Assembly: GCF_000471905.2 (NCBI RefSeq)
Contig: NW_006494943.1
Span: 1,406,885 to 1,470,884 of the forward strand
From: Amborella trichopoda
Lineage: Eukaryota > Streptophyta > Magnoliopsida > Amborellales > Amborellaceae
Length of the DNA stretch: 64,000 bases
Direction: 5' to 3'
The first letter of the stretch is position 1. Each line of letters begins with the position of its first letter. This document shows, piece after piece, positions 38,601-47,785 of the stretch. The translations under genes and the position numbers were made by a program. Below the pieces are notes generated by a model. The model had not been told where the DNA came from and did no database searches. It saw only the letters and a list, made by a program, of their open reading frames with translations.

Positions 38601-41600
38601 CACGAGGAGGCATACAAATAGCATTTCAAGTCCGTCTATCATTATTAAGCTTAGCAACTTCAGATGGGTTCTCAAAAATCTGTGATTTTGGGATAAACTT
38701 ACAATCCTTGTTTGTTGAAACCATTCAGTTGTTGTTGCTAAGGTGTTGGACTTCAAAACTTCAATCTCACTTTGTGTTCCTTCAAACGTTCGTCTATTTC
38801 TCTCTTTCCAAATATTCCAAATAGTTCACACCCATAAATCTCTCCATAACACAGTGCCAATTTTCGACAAACCTAGGTTCATCCATTGAGAAAGGATCAA
38901 CTCTAGACTTTGTGGGATCAGGATATTTAGATTCAACAACTTTCTACACCAATCCCATATGCTTAAAGTGAAAGGACAATGTAAAAGAATATGGTCCACA
39001 TTTTCGTTATCCCTCAAACATAGCCTACAAACATTGACAACTATGAAACCTCTCTTACAAAGGTTATCCACAGTAGGCAGCTTTTTTTGAAGAGCTACCC
39101 ACAAAAATAACTAAACCTTCAACGGCACCTGCAAATTCTATATTCTTGCTAAACTATGATCAGTCGCTCTGTGATTCTCCTCATGCAGCAGTTCTATCAA
39201 CTTGACTGAAAAATCCCTTGAAGTTGTGAGTTCCCACACCCATCAATCATCTTTATTGGGAACATAGAAAAAATTATGCAACAAATTTATAAGCAATTGG
39301 AACTCATGAAAGAAAGAATTCGAGACCTTCCTATACGAGCAAACAATATTCCAAAAAGAGTTGGTAAAATCAGCTCCTCTGAGATCTTTCACTGAGACCA
39401 ATGGATTGTCGACTTTGGAGAAGACCTCAGGGAAAGACTCTCAATGAGTAAGGAGTCCCAACCACTTATCAAACCAGAACAAGGTTTGATCTCCCTTTCC
39501 AACCACTTTGCAACAATGACTAAAATATAATGATCGGCACGCATCAATTCCTTTCCAAATACTTGAAAAACCAACTTTAGATCTTGGACTTTTAATGAGG
39601 CCAGTCAATACATCTACCCCATATTTTTCTTTTAACACCTTTCCACATAAGCTATCCTGCTGATTTTAGAAGTGCCACCACCACTTATTCAATAGGCTAG
39701 TGTTCATCAATTTGAGCTTCTTAACTCCTAGACGCCCATCTCTCTTGGAAGTGCATACCTTTTCCCAATTCACGAGTTTCAATTTTTTTCCCATTCCTAC
39801 ATTGCCCCATAAAAAATATCTCATGATGGTTTCCAAAGTCTTCACCACCTGTTTTGGCATTCTGAAAATTAACATAAAATAGATGGGTAAGTTGGACAAA
39901 GTAGAGTTGATAAGAGTAGATATTCCTCCAAACGACAACACTTTAGACTTCCATAGATCCAATATCTTATTAAATCTTTCAATAATAGGATCCCAAATAG
40001 TTGCAGATTGGTTTCCTCCCTCTCTCACGGAGACTACTCTCTATTCCCTACTTTTTGAGTCTCTCTCACTGAGACATTCTCTCTCTACTCAACCCTCTCT
40101 ACTCTTTACTTTTTGGGTCTTACTGTGACTTTCTCTCTCTCTTCTCTAAATTCCAACGGCAGTCTACCTACTCCCGCTTGATATCCTCCAACCTCAATAT
40201 TAACAAAATTTACCAAAATTACTTTTTCTCTAATTTTAACAGGAACATTAATGGCAAATTCTGTTAATTTTCTTCTAACATTCATAGTATCAACTTCTTG
40301 TCCATGAGAATATTTCACCAGTTTTTCCAAAATTCTTTGGTGTAAAAATTTATGTTAGCACTAATATCAAGAAATAATTTTAACTTTTTCCAATTTTCAC
40401 CTCCATCTGTAGAAATTTTTGCTGGCACTAGTAACAAATTTTGAGAGTGCACCATTTTCCGAAATTGATATAAATTTGCTTTTGAAAGTTCATCTTCTTT
40501 GAATGGTTATTCAAACAATTTCATGTAATCGCCCTTATAATAGTTGAACCAGAAAATACTAATTCGACTACAGGAAATTACCCTACTATTGATTGCTTTC
40601 TCACCTCTACTGGAAGAATCAGTATAATGATAAACAATTTCAGAAGGGCTTCCTTAGAGCCCAAATTAATTGCATCAATTATTGACAATGAAGTATTGGA
40701 TGACTTGCTAATTTTCAGTTTTGGATGACTTGCTAATATCCTAATCATGTTGCCAGAGATTTTATAACAAAATTAGTAAGATATACAAATTGAGAAACGG
40801 ATTTATGCAAATATTTCCAAAGGATTAATCTTACTGAGCAAGGTTTTATCAGGAGATGTAAAGATGAAATTCTTTATAATCATGAAGCATTAAGAATAAA
40901 ACCGCTGTCATCAATGCAGTTACTAGACAGCTTCCATAAAAATTTCAAAAATTGCAAGAATTGCCAAACTGGAGGACATTTTTGTATGACTCATTACAAA
41001 GAATTCAGCAATATATTGAAGATGAGTCAACAGAGGAGTCTCCAGAATCATCTCAAAATATCTCGCAAAGAAACCAGACATGGTTTTTCTGAAGCAGTTT
41101 TATTTTTCTGAAGCAGTTTACTTTATGAAAAGCGGATTTGTTTTTTATGAGTGGTTTTACTATTTACCTTTGTAGTGTGTAAGAATGAGTGACGAGTGGC
41201 TTTGTACTTGTTTTTACTTTTGAGTGGATGTAAAAAATAAGTGACATGTAGATGTACTTGACGTACCAAGGTTACTGTTTTAAGTGACACATGCATGTAC
41301 CAAGGTACTATATGGTTTTGCTTTTTCGTTTAGGGTTTAGCCCATGGTTTGTAAACCACTAAGTGGAAAGTCGGTCTATGTTTCAATACAAAGTGAACAT
41401 TCTTAAATAAATAAATAAATAAATAATTGTCTCTAAATCACCAATTTGGTGCGGAGCATAGTGAAAGTTTTAATTCAAGCAACCATATGAACTGCTATGT
41501 AAAGGTAAAAATACATTATTTAGGTGAATCTATATGAAATCAAGAAAGGATATGTATCCATTCCATTAAGAATTAGAAGACGAATGTAGGGAAATGTCTT

Positions 41601-43720
41601 TCACAGGACGCCATAATTGGTACCATGTGAAGCAGGAGATGACACATATCAACTTCAGCATGAACCAAAGATATGAAGGACACTAGAACAAAGGACAATG
41701 ACGGAGAACATAGTTCCCCAACAAGACAATAGATCTTGAAGGCGGTAAGCAGCGGGGATCACCCATAGGAAATCATGTCATATAATGGCATGTCACAAAG
41801 ATGAAAAATACTTTTTAGTAAAACTCCATATACTCACGAATAGGCATTCTTCTTTTTTTTTTGTTCTTTATTTTAAATTTTCTAATTCATCATCGTCATC
41901 AAAAGCCTTTTCCCAACTATTTAGGGTACGCTACAAGAATCCTGGTCCGTCATTCTACTCTATCAATGACCATACCCTAAGTGAGGCCATAAGTCCTCAT
42001 TTCTTTTCTCACTACTTCCAACCATGTCCTTTTGGACCTACCCCTTTCCCATTTTGCGCCTTTCGCTAGGAATTAACTTGCACCTTCCACTTTAACTTGC
42101 ACTTTAGAGTTTATGTTGAGCACCTCAAGCAAGCATTTATATTGGACAAATGCATTGAATTGCAATCCATTATGTAAACCAAGTTTTCTTTTACCCAATT
42201 TCATGGTATTAACACATGAATTGTTAATGAAGAAAAAAAGATCAATTTACATGCGGGTACACCTCATACAGAAGTTCCCACATGGAGAGTACTAAAGCAA
42301 TTATTCAGGTAACAACCAACATAGTTTCAGGAAAAAATAGATTTCCACCTGAAGTGGTAGACTGAGAAGCTTTTCCCTTTCTCTGGTGAAAATCACAGAA
42401 AGCATACCATTCATAAAAGAAAATATATAAAAAATCATACTAACCTACAGTGTAAGCAAACTGTAATTGATTGGTTTGTGAGAGAAGAGTCTTTTCAACA
42501 GAAGGAAGTTCAGCCTCAAGTTGCTGAACACGTATCATAAGGTCATGGCCCCTTGCAGCAGTAGCCATCACTTCTTCATGTAGGTCATGGAAAAGCTCTG
42601 CTGCAAACCTATTTGATAAAAAATAACAATTACATATTTAGAAAAATCCCTCATTTTGATGATTACAACAATTTCTTAAAAGAGCAATTACTTATATGTC
42701 GGGGTATCACTGACAGGCAAATTGTATGTATGAGAAAGTACTCATCAATGTGCAAAGAATGTTAACTAATAGTCATTTGCCAATAAGAAGGACTAATGTG
42801 GCATTAACATATAGCCTGTTACCAATTAATCCTCAAAATCATTTGGTTTTTCAAATAGAATGATATGAATGTCACATATCAAGCACTCAGTCGACTGATT
42901 TCTTTCGACTTGACCTAATGCAAGAAAAGATACTAAATGGCAAAGAGATAACTTTAGCAAATGGAATATCCTACTGATTGAAAAGCGCCACTTTTCATGC
43001 ACACGTTCTAGATGCTTATGAGGAATAGGTATAGAACTCGGTTTGATAAACTTTTATAACTACTTGTAATTATATCATCTGGCAAAACCGTCGTGGAGGA
43101 CTGAGGAAGAATCAAAGGAGGCATATATAGTCGTCAAAAATCTTCATGTGCAAAGGACAAAAGAACAATTTATTCCCTTTAAAGAAAAAGAAACGAGTCA
43201 ATAAGGTTGACAAAAAGGGTAGAAAAGCAATGGCAAACTCCATTATGAAAATGAAGTAGCTGTCAGAGACCCAAGAGGGCTAGAAACTAAAAATAGACAT
43301 TGTACAAGCCAAAAATCTCATTGAAACAAACAATCCAAAAAGATTAAACTATCAGACGAAGAAATGTAAATGCAAGATCTAAATAGAAGCCCTCGATAAC
43401 AGTAATTTGAGCCATCTCAGATCCATAATGCAGTGTCATTTCATTGTGAAAGCGCCGACCAAGAAGGAGAGAGCACAAAAAACACATATCCTATTTTCAT
43501 TCAAATCCAGAAACTAAACCTATTTCACCCATTTTTCATGAAACTAAATCCTTATTACGCTTAGCACACAAAGAAACACATGCTGAAACTAGAACCAAAT
43601 TCCCAATTAAAAAGAAAAAAGGAACGAGATAAACAGAGGCTCGTTTGTTGAAATTGGAATTACCCAAGTTTCCAGGAGAGCAAGGAAGAACAAGAAACCC
43701 CCAAATTCAGAAACGAGAGC

Positions 43721-43752
<32 letters not shown>

Positions 43753-43906
43753 CAGCTAGGTCACCCAACTGGCGCAAAATGCCGACAAGACCGGCCATGG
43801 CAACCCCTTCAAGGAGAGCTTCAGGGTCGTCCTTGTCAGCCCCTCTGTAAACCTCCGGATCAGCCAACCCATATTCGCTTCTTATTTGGTATCTCACCAA
43901 AGGCAT
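22709..43906 (-). CDS. SCAR2: SCAR/WAVE family protein, SCAR2-like, complete, 9 exons
   Basis: Exons: 43,752-43,906; 42,445-42,608; 29,943-30,066; 29,310-29,439; 28,545-28,612; 24,335-28,367; 24,096-24,182; 23,531-23,635; 22,709-22,762. All introns are GT-AG and the phases agree, giving 4,920 nt and 1,639 aa. SCAR proteins are the Arp2/3-activating subunit of the WAVE complex, which starts branched actin networks and shapes trichomes and epidermal cells in plants. Residues 1-191 are the SCAR homology domain. A basic patch follows (KKARRTKKKGWW), then a ~1,150-residue acidic, Ser-rich region, then PPLPPLPPL at 1,372-1,380. The WH2 actin-binding motif ([19 protein letters not shown]) spans the exon 6/7 junction. 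The tail [12 protein letters not shown] binds Arp2/3 through its Trp. Arabidopsis SCAR2 is 1,399 aa; the extra length here comes largely from internal repeats. Intron 2 (30,067-42,444) is 12.4 kb and full of transposons. SCAR1, 3 and 4 are shorter, so SCAR2 is the nearest name, but the paralogue call needs a tree. Confidence 0.94.
23305..23416. repeat. 56-bp tandem duplication in SCAR intron 8
   Basis: TCCAATGAAA(C/T)GGATGATG...CAGGACAAAA occurs twice in succession with two substitutions. The rest of intron 8 (22,763-23,530) and parts of introns 7 and 3 carry diverged motifs like CATAGTCCATTGGAGTCA and CCCACTCTCCATC, probably pieces of another short repeat family also seen at 51,080-51,200. 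Confidence 0.6.
24335..28367 (-). CDS. SCAR2: SCAR exon 6: repeat-built disordered region, Pro-rich stretch and start of WH2
   Basis: This 4,033-nt exon encodes residues 214-1,558. It begins after TCTATGCAG; a second in-phase AG a few codons on could also be used. It contains four sets of internal repeats. (a) Three ~31-aa units at 27,745-27,975 of the type ESSLxLGHxExLDxLLExE. (b) Two almost identical ~38-aa units at 27,345-27,572 containing [20 protein letters not shown]. (c) Three ~67-aa units at 26,570-27,175 of the type DSFxGDxxIDQSP-VSPTEIT-S-VQLAMP. (d) Five ~27-aa units at 24,446-24,850 of the type [19 protein letters not shown]. The Pro-rich stretch lies at 24,870-24,898. The exon ends at AAG/GTACTT inside the WH2 motif. 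Frames read in other phases of this exon are shadows of it. Confidence 0.93.
29310..30066 (-). CDS. SCAR2: SCAR exons 3 and 4, second half of the SCAR homology domain
   Basis: Exon 3 (29,943-30,066) follows TTTTTCAG and reads [20 protein letters not shown], then [20 protein letters not shown]. Exon 4 (29,310-29,439) follows GTTTCAG and reads [20 protein letters not shown], then basic residues. [16 protein letters not shown] and [20 protein letters not shown] are hallmark strings of plant SCAR proteins. This domain holds SCAR in the WAVE complex with ABI and BRK1. Confidence 0.95.
31054..31390 (+). repeat. Tandem duplication inside the copia pol region, ~147 bp x2
   Basis: 31,054-31,200 and 31,244-31,390 both encode [20 protein letters not shown] then NNDTWE-VPCPKD--PIT and are followed by AAAACGGGTTT. 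They differ by roughly 10%. The second copy is continuous with the RT region, so the first is the extra copy. Confidence 0.8.
32137..32853. mobile_element. GC-rich-ended non-autonomous element, copy 1
   Basis: Left end TAATGTTCAAGAAGGCAGA, then GGCCAGGGGTCTGGGCCGC; right end AGGCAGCAAGGCAGCCGAA then CTTTCATTCAT. Both ends match the element at 59,048-60,054. It splits the copia frame: ...SYAVG before it and IVSEFMQ after it. The flanks (GTGGGGAA/T and GGTTGGGAT) look like a worn duplication of about 9-10 bases. The middle holds three diverged ~115-bp units with GT and GA runs, including a (GA)20 run at about 32,609-32,647, unlike the middle of copy 2. Confidence 0.65.
34240..35400 (+). mobile_element. 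L1-type LINE 3' end in SCAR intron 2
   Basis: Zinc-binding RT C-terminal region: [20 protein letters not shown], then HCIMCLRKP. RNase H-like domain: [20 protein letters not shown], then [20 protein letters not shown]. Stops and shifts break it into at least four frames. Endonuclease and RT are absent, so the copy is 5'-truncated, as is usual for LINEs. It abuts the LTR palindrome at 35,405. Confidence 0.8.
35405..36592 (+). mobile_element. LTR-like unit, left arm of a large palindrome
   Basis: About 1.19 kb beginning TGAAGAGAGTTGAGAGAGGG and ending TCAACTCTCTTCC. Its own ends are inverted repeats of ~170-240 bp built from GAGACTCAAAAAGT and AGTCTCA motifs. It is followed at about 36,594 by TAGTATCAGAGTC, close to the initiator-Met primer-binding site TGGTATCAGAGC (10 of 12 identical). 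The unit recurs in inverted orientation from 36,718. No coding frame is convincing; the small frames are shadows. Confidence 0.65.
36593..36717. repeat. Centre of the palindrome
   Basis: 36,593-36,645 and 36,679-36,717 are inverted copies, from TAGTATCAGAGTCTTCCTC to GGAGCATTCTTC, about 92% identical. The 33-base spacer 36,646-36,678 (AGTATGAGAGAGAGGTGAAG...) is the only unpaired part, so the two ~1.2-kb arms face each other almost directly. Confidence 0.85.
36718..40166 (-). mobile_element. LTR-like unit, right arm of the palindrome, split by a LINE
   Basis: Reverse-complement copy of 35,405-36,592. Matching landmarks include TTGGGTAACTAAGCCCGGTA (arm middle), AACACCGAGAGGTGTTGTTA and CAAATTCAAAGACATA. 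The segment 37,600-37,780 is repeated at 37,950-38,117, a ~345-bp tandem duplication that the left arm lacks. The arm is broken at 38,117 by a minus-strand LINE and resumes at 40,017, ending CTCTCTTCTCTAAATTCC near 40,166. Confidence 0.75.
38118..40016 (-). mobile_element. L1-type LINE 3' part inserted in the palindrome arm
   Basis: Minus-strand order: RT thumb region ([28 protein letters not shown]), linker ([12 protein letters not shown]), zinc-binding region ([20 protein letters not shown]) and RNase H start ([20 protein letters not shown]). The poly(T) run at 38,120-38,129 is the LINE poly(A) tail seen from the other strand. Flanks TTCCCTCTCT and CTCCCTCTCTC suggest a target duplication in the arm. 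It has several stops and is 5'-truncated. Confidence 0.85.
40167..41880. other. Unassigned retroelement-like remains in SCAR intron 2
   Basis: The minus strand at 40,330-40,560 reads like a retropepsin region ([18 protein letters not shown], where a working protease would have D-T/S-G). The plus strand from 40,560 has another protein-like stretch, and 40,950-41,080 a Glu/Ser-rich one. Then comes non-coding sequence with a (TAAA)n run at 41,404-41,425. The pieces point in opposite directions and are full of stops. It could be a degenerate pararetrovirus-like or LTR element; I cannot decide which. No intact gene. Confidence 0.3.
41887..42105 (-). mobile_element. RTE-type LINE 3' end, copy 1
   Basis: The minus strand ends with GACATGGTTGGAAGTAGTGA, GAGGACTTA(T)GGCCTCACT and a GATGACGATGATG tail. 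It is closely similar to 53,640-53,806 and to the reverse complement of the window end. Only the last ~220 bases are present. 42,106-42,444 shows nothing else. Confidence 0.85.
42445..43906 (-). CDS. SCAR2: SCAR exons 1 and 2, start of the SCAR homology domain
   Basis: Exon 1 (43,752-43,906) starts [20 protein letters not shown] and ends LRQLGDLAE at GTAAGT. Exon 2 (42,445-42,608) reads [20 protein letters not shown], then [20 protein letters not shown], a helical stretch that should join the four-helix bundle of the WAVE complex. MPLVR is the usual start of plant SCARs, which fixes the initiation codon. Intron 1 (42,609-43,751) has no transposon that I recognise. Confidence 0.95.
43719..43751 (-). 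repeat. (CT)n run directly after the SCAR intron 1 donor
   Basis: On the coding strand the donor GTAAGT is followed at once by about 14 CT units. A pure pyrimidine run at a 5' splice site is unusual in position and could vary in length between alleles. Confidence 0.8.
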
Positions 43907-44450
43907 CGCTTTGTTCCTCTGAGACTCTGCTTCTGGTTAGCCCGTCATGTAGAGAGAGAGAGAGAGGAGAGAGTGCGAAGAGATTTTGAATTTGCAGAGG
44001 GTTAGGGGAGAGAGAAGAGAGGCCTGGCTGTGCGTTTTTGAAAGGTGTGAATGCAGAGAGAGAGAGAGAGAGAGATGGTACGTGGGTGTGGGTGGTGGAG
44101 GGAGGTGGAGTGGAGTGAAAATGCGGTCTGTGTATTTAATGATATAATTTATTTCATGGCGGGTGTTGGGGGTTTACACCTTCCAATAAAGGCCTCTCTG
44201 CGTATTTACTGATTCTCTCTCTTCACTGTATTCCTCTCGCTCGGCCGTGTCCTTTGGTTTTTTTTGTCTCCCCGGTGGACTCCAAATCCAACCCACTAAC
44301 GTCTCTCTATTGGAGGCCCCCTCACTCTAAATCACCTCCCCCGTCTCTCCCTCTCTCTCTCTAATTTCCCGCCTCCTCTTCACCTCCCCCCGCGTTTAAT
44401 GATTACAAGGGGCACTCCAAAAGTCCTCACAATTTTTTTTTTCTCATAAA
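43907..44450 (-). promoter_or_regulatory. Probable SCAR 5' UTR and promoter
   Basis: Lies upstream of the SCAR ATG. It contains GA/CT runs at 43,948-43,970 and 44,053-44,075, common near plant transcription starts, then GC-richer, CT-rich sequence to 44,400. I cannot place a TATA box or start site with confidence. From 44,450 to 44,660 the sequence becomes AT-rich intergenic DNA. Confidence 0.45.
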
Positions 44451-44659
44451 AAACACGCTTTTCTACGAAATTTCCGAGGACATAATCTCTCTCTTAAATC
44501 CCTTTCGCTTTCGATTCAAAACCTGAATTTTAAATCTTATTGGGATTTAGATTTAAACTTGAATCAAAATTATTATTCGGATCGAATTTGAGTACAAATA
44601 AATCCGATATAGCTCTGGTTATTAAAATATATTATATATATTAATTATTTTATTAATTT

Positions 44660-45056
44660 ATATAAGAGTGTGGTTTTTATAAGATTGCAACCTTAAACAA
44701 TCCAATTAAGACACCTCCAAATTTTATCTTAACATGTCATTTTGGTGTAAAAAATTCTTACGATTATCTCAAAATCTATTTTTATATCTAATTATAAAAT
44801 TTTAAAAATTGTCAAAATCAAGTAGATCTATAAATATATAAAATTCTTGGAAATAGACGATCTAGATAATGTGTTGCAAGATGCATTATTTAAGGGACTC
44901 AAAATCTTTTTTTTCCTTTTTTCGTATTCATACATCTCGATGTCGAGATGATCAATTAGAGGGTATTTCAACATTAAAACCACATTCTCTGATGGATTTT
45001 TCAAAGTGCATTTGTAATTCTACATTTTAAGGTTGCAACTTTATATAAACTTTTCC
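44660..45056 (-). mobile_element. MITE family M1, copy 8 (second subfamily)
   Basis: Left end GATTGCAACCTTAAACAATC; right end TTTTAAGGTTGCAACTTTAT; reversed core CATCTCGATGTCGAGATGAT. The termini are inverted repeats. It lies about 0.75 kb upstream of the SCAR ATG. Confidence 0.8.
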
Positions 45057-45059
45057 TTT

Positions 45060-46205
45060 ATATAATGTATATAATGTATTTTTACTTTTAAAGACCTAAT
45101 CTCCATTTTAGATTAGAATGTCGAGAATCCAAATCCAATTCAAATTTGGATCTCATAGATAGGGGATCCATACATTCCAAATCCAAATTCTGTATATATT
45201 TTTTGGATCCAAATTTAAATCTAGGTAGATCCAAACCCGATCCGAAAAATTCTTAGCCTTCTCTCTATATATATCATCACACCTTACGATTAGACCGAAC
45301 ATGGACCGTCAAATATTCGTATTTTCTCTTTTATTTATTTTGTTGGGTTGCTTGTTTCTGAGTTAGGTGGAGAGGGGAAAGCACATGGCGCTTGGCTTGT
45401 TCATGGGATGACAAGAACGTGAGTTTGTTTTCATGTGCCGAGCGTTTGAGCCCTAAGTTCGCTATTTCCTTGCATTTTCTTCGCATTTTTCAATTTCTTT
45501 TTTTTTTTCCTTTTTAAGGGCGAGTTAACAGGATCGCTTTTTTTGTTTTCTTCTTTTTTGGAATGCTGAGTTAATTGGAACACTTTTGTCATTTTGTCTT
45601 ACTTGTTCGAAAGTTTAATTTTTATATTATTGCAATTTAACATTTTTTTTAGTCATTGCGTTCACTCTTCCTTAGTCTCTTTGATCATCTTGGCCATATT
45701 TCCTTCAATGAACAAGAATTTTTGTTTATTCTTTTTTACTATTTTAGGAATCGATATTTATTTACAGGGCTATGTTAGGGTACGTGCACATACTATAGAG
45801 CATTTTACAATTATACTTAACAAATTTTAAATATTCATATACCTGTATTTTGTACCACGCGTTTTTTTTAGCAAGGTTATTTTTAATTATTATGAGGGGC
45901 GTAACATCTTTCACACCGGTGTACCAATACCTACATGGAGTATTAAATGCCACTAGTTTGTTTCATGTAGGTAATGTCACACTCATGTGAATGATGTCAT
46001 ACCTCTCATAATGATTAAAAATACCCTTACTAAAAAATATTATATTACAAAACAAGAATATATATATATCCAAAATTGTTGAGTACAATTATAAAATACT
46101 CAATAGTGTGAATACCCTAACATAACCCTTATTCACATTTAGGAACATAAATAAGCCTTTAGCTCTTTTTTACAAAATAAGTGCCAATTTTTCAAGAGCA
46201 CAAAT
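45060..46205. other. Intergenic, nothing identified
   Basis: AT-rich sequence with poly(T) runs. The minus and plus frames around 45,594-45,953 have no recognisable features. 46,010-46,140 contains TACATGGAG/CTCATGTG fragments that may be an old repeat. Confidence 0.35.
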
Positions 46206-46207
46206 TT

Positions 46208-46620
46208 TATCAATGGGCGTGGTTTCCATGAGGTTGCAACATTAAACAATTAAAATAAAGGAGTACCTCCAAACTCTATCATGAGATACAATTTTGGTGC
46301 CAAAATTTCTTAGGATGGCGCGAGAATTTGGAGATATTATTTTGATCTCTAATTATAAAATTTAAGCTCTAAAAATAGTTAAAATCAAGCATACCTATAA
46401 ATGCATAAAAAGCTTGAAAATAGATTATCTAAGTCATGTCCTACAAGTTGTACGTTTTTGGGGGGCTTGAAAATATTTCTTTCATCCATATCCATACATC
46501 TCGATATCTCGATGATCGGCTGGATGTTTTCCCAACATCAAAATAATCTTTTTCAATGGATTTTTTAAATGTACCTTAATTCTACATTTTTAAGGTTTTA
46601 ACCTTATATAATTTTTATCC
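46208..46620 (-). mobile_element. MITE family M1, copy 9
   Basis: Left end GTTTCCATGAGGTTGCAACA then TTAAACAATTAAAATAAAGG; right end TTTTTAAGGTTTTAACCTTA; reversed core CATCTCGATATCTCGATGAT. The most diverged full-length copy. Confidence 0.7.
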
Positions 46621-47024
46621 TTTACTATCACATCATCAACCAAGAGATCCCAACATTCCTCATGAGTCATGATGAAATTAGTAAACATTTCCAACTATGG
46701 CCCCACTCTCCCTCTCTCGCCATAAACATATACTATGTACACATTATGGTATCCTATTAATGTATTTCACGTGAAGAGGTCATCTACATGGTAACGGTGA
46801 CATTTCTTTATTCATGGCCCGCAATAAGAGAGATTTGAGTAGTGATCCATGGGAGATAATAATGTGTCTTTGCCTTAAAGTTTTCTTCATTCAAGGAGTA
46901 GAATATGGTGTTAGTTACTAGCAACATGGTACCCAACAACCGCAACATCACAACTCCTATACAACAGATTATATATATACTAATAATACCTAGCAGCACC
47001 ATTATTGTTAACATTACAAAAAGG

Positions 47025-47418
47025 TCAAAAGTTTATAAGTACGAGGCTCTAAACAATCAAATTAAAGCACACCTCAAAATTTCATTAGAAGAGGTTGTTT
47101 TTTTGCTAAAAAATCCTCAAATTGATCATCTCGACCTCAAGATGCATGGATACGAGAAACAAATGGATTTCAAATTTTGGAAATAGTATATCTTGTAATG
47201 CATTTTTGCACTTTCAATTTTCAAGATTTTTTAAAGTTTGCATAGATTTGTTTGATCTACACTATTTTTGAAGCTTTAAATTTATAATTAGATATGTACA
47301 TAAAATTTAAGGCTATCATAAAGACTTCCGGTATTAAAACGACATTTCTAGATACTTTTTGAAGGTGCGCTTTACTTTGATTGTTTAGAGCCTCGGCCCT
47401 ATACAAACCGCACCCTTA
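47025..47418 (+). mobile_element. MITE family M1, copy 10, the best preserved
   Basis: Left end ACGAGGCTCTAAACAATCAA; the reverse complement of the right end is GGTGCGGTTTGTATAGGGCC followed by GAGGCTCTAAACAATCAAAG. Terminal inverted repeats of about 45-50 bases; core GATCATCTCGACCTCAAGAT. About 390 bp, no coding capacity. Confidence 0.85.
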
Positions 47419-47429
47419 AAAAAGAGAAA

Positions 47430-47785
47430 AAGTTTATACAAGGTATTAAGTAAGTGCACCTAAAAAACCACTACATAAGGTTGTTCCTATGCTAAAAAAA
47501 CCTTCATACCGATCATCTTGACCTCGAGATTCATAGACATGAAGAAATGAGATTTCTAATCCTAAAAATATTCATCTTCTAACGTATTATCTAGACCGTC
47601 CATTTTGGAGATTTTCTAGTGTTTATAGATCTACTTGACCGTCACCATTTTTGGCACTTTAAATTTTATAATTGGACGCAACAATAGATTTTCATATCAT
47701 CACAAGGCTTAGCGGCACCGGAACTGCATTTTCCACATAGTTTTGAGGTGCACCCTACTTCAATAGTACAAACCTCACCCTTAAT
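47430..47785 (+). mobile_element. MITE family M1, copy 11
   Basis: Follows copy 10 after ~12 bases. Has AAAGTTTATACAAGG, core GATCATCTTGACCTCGAGAT and a worn right end (GAGGTGCACCCTACTTCAAT). The two neighbours belong to different subfamilies, so this is not a simple duplication. Confidence 0.7.
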
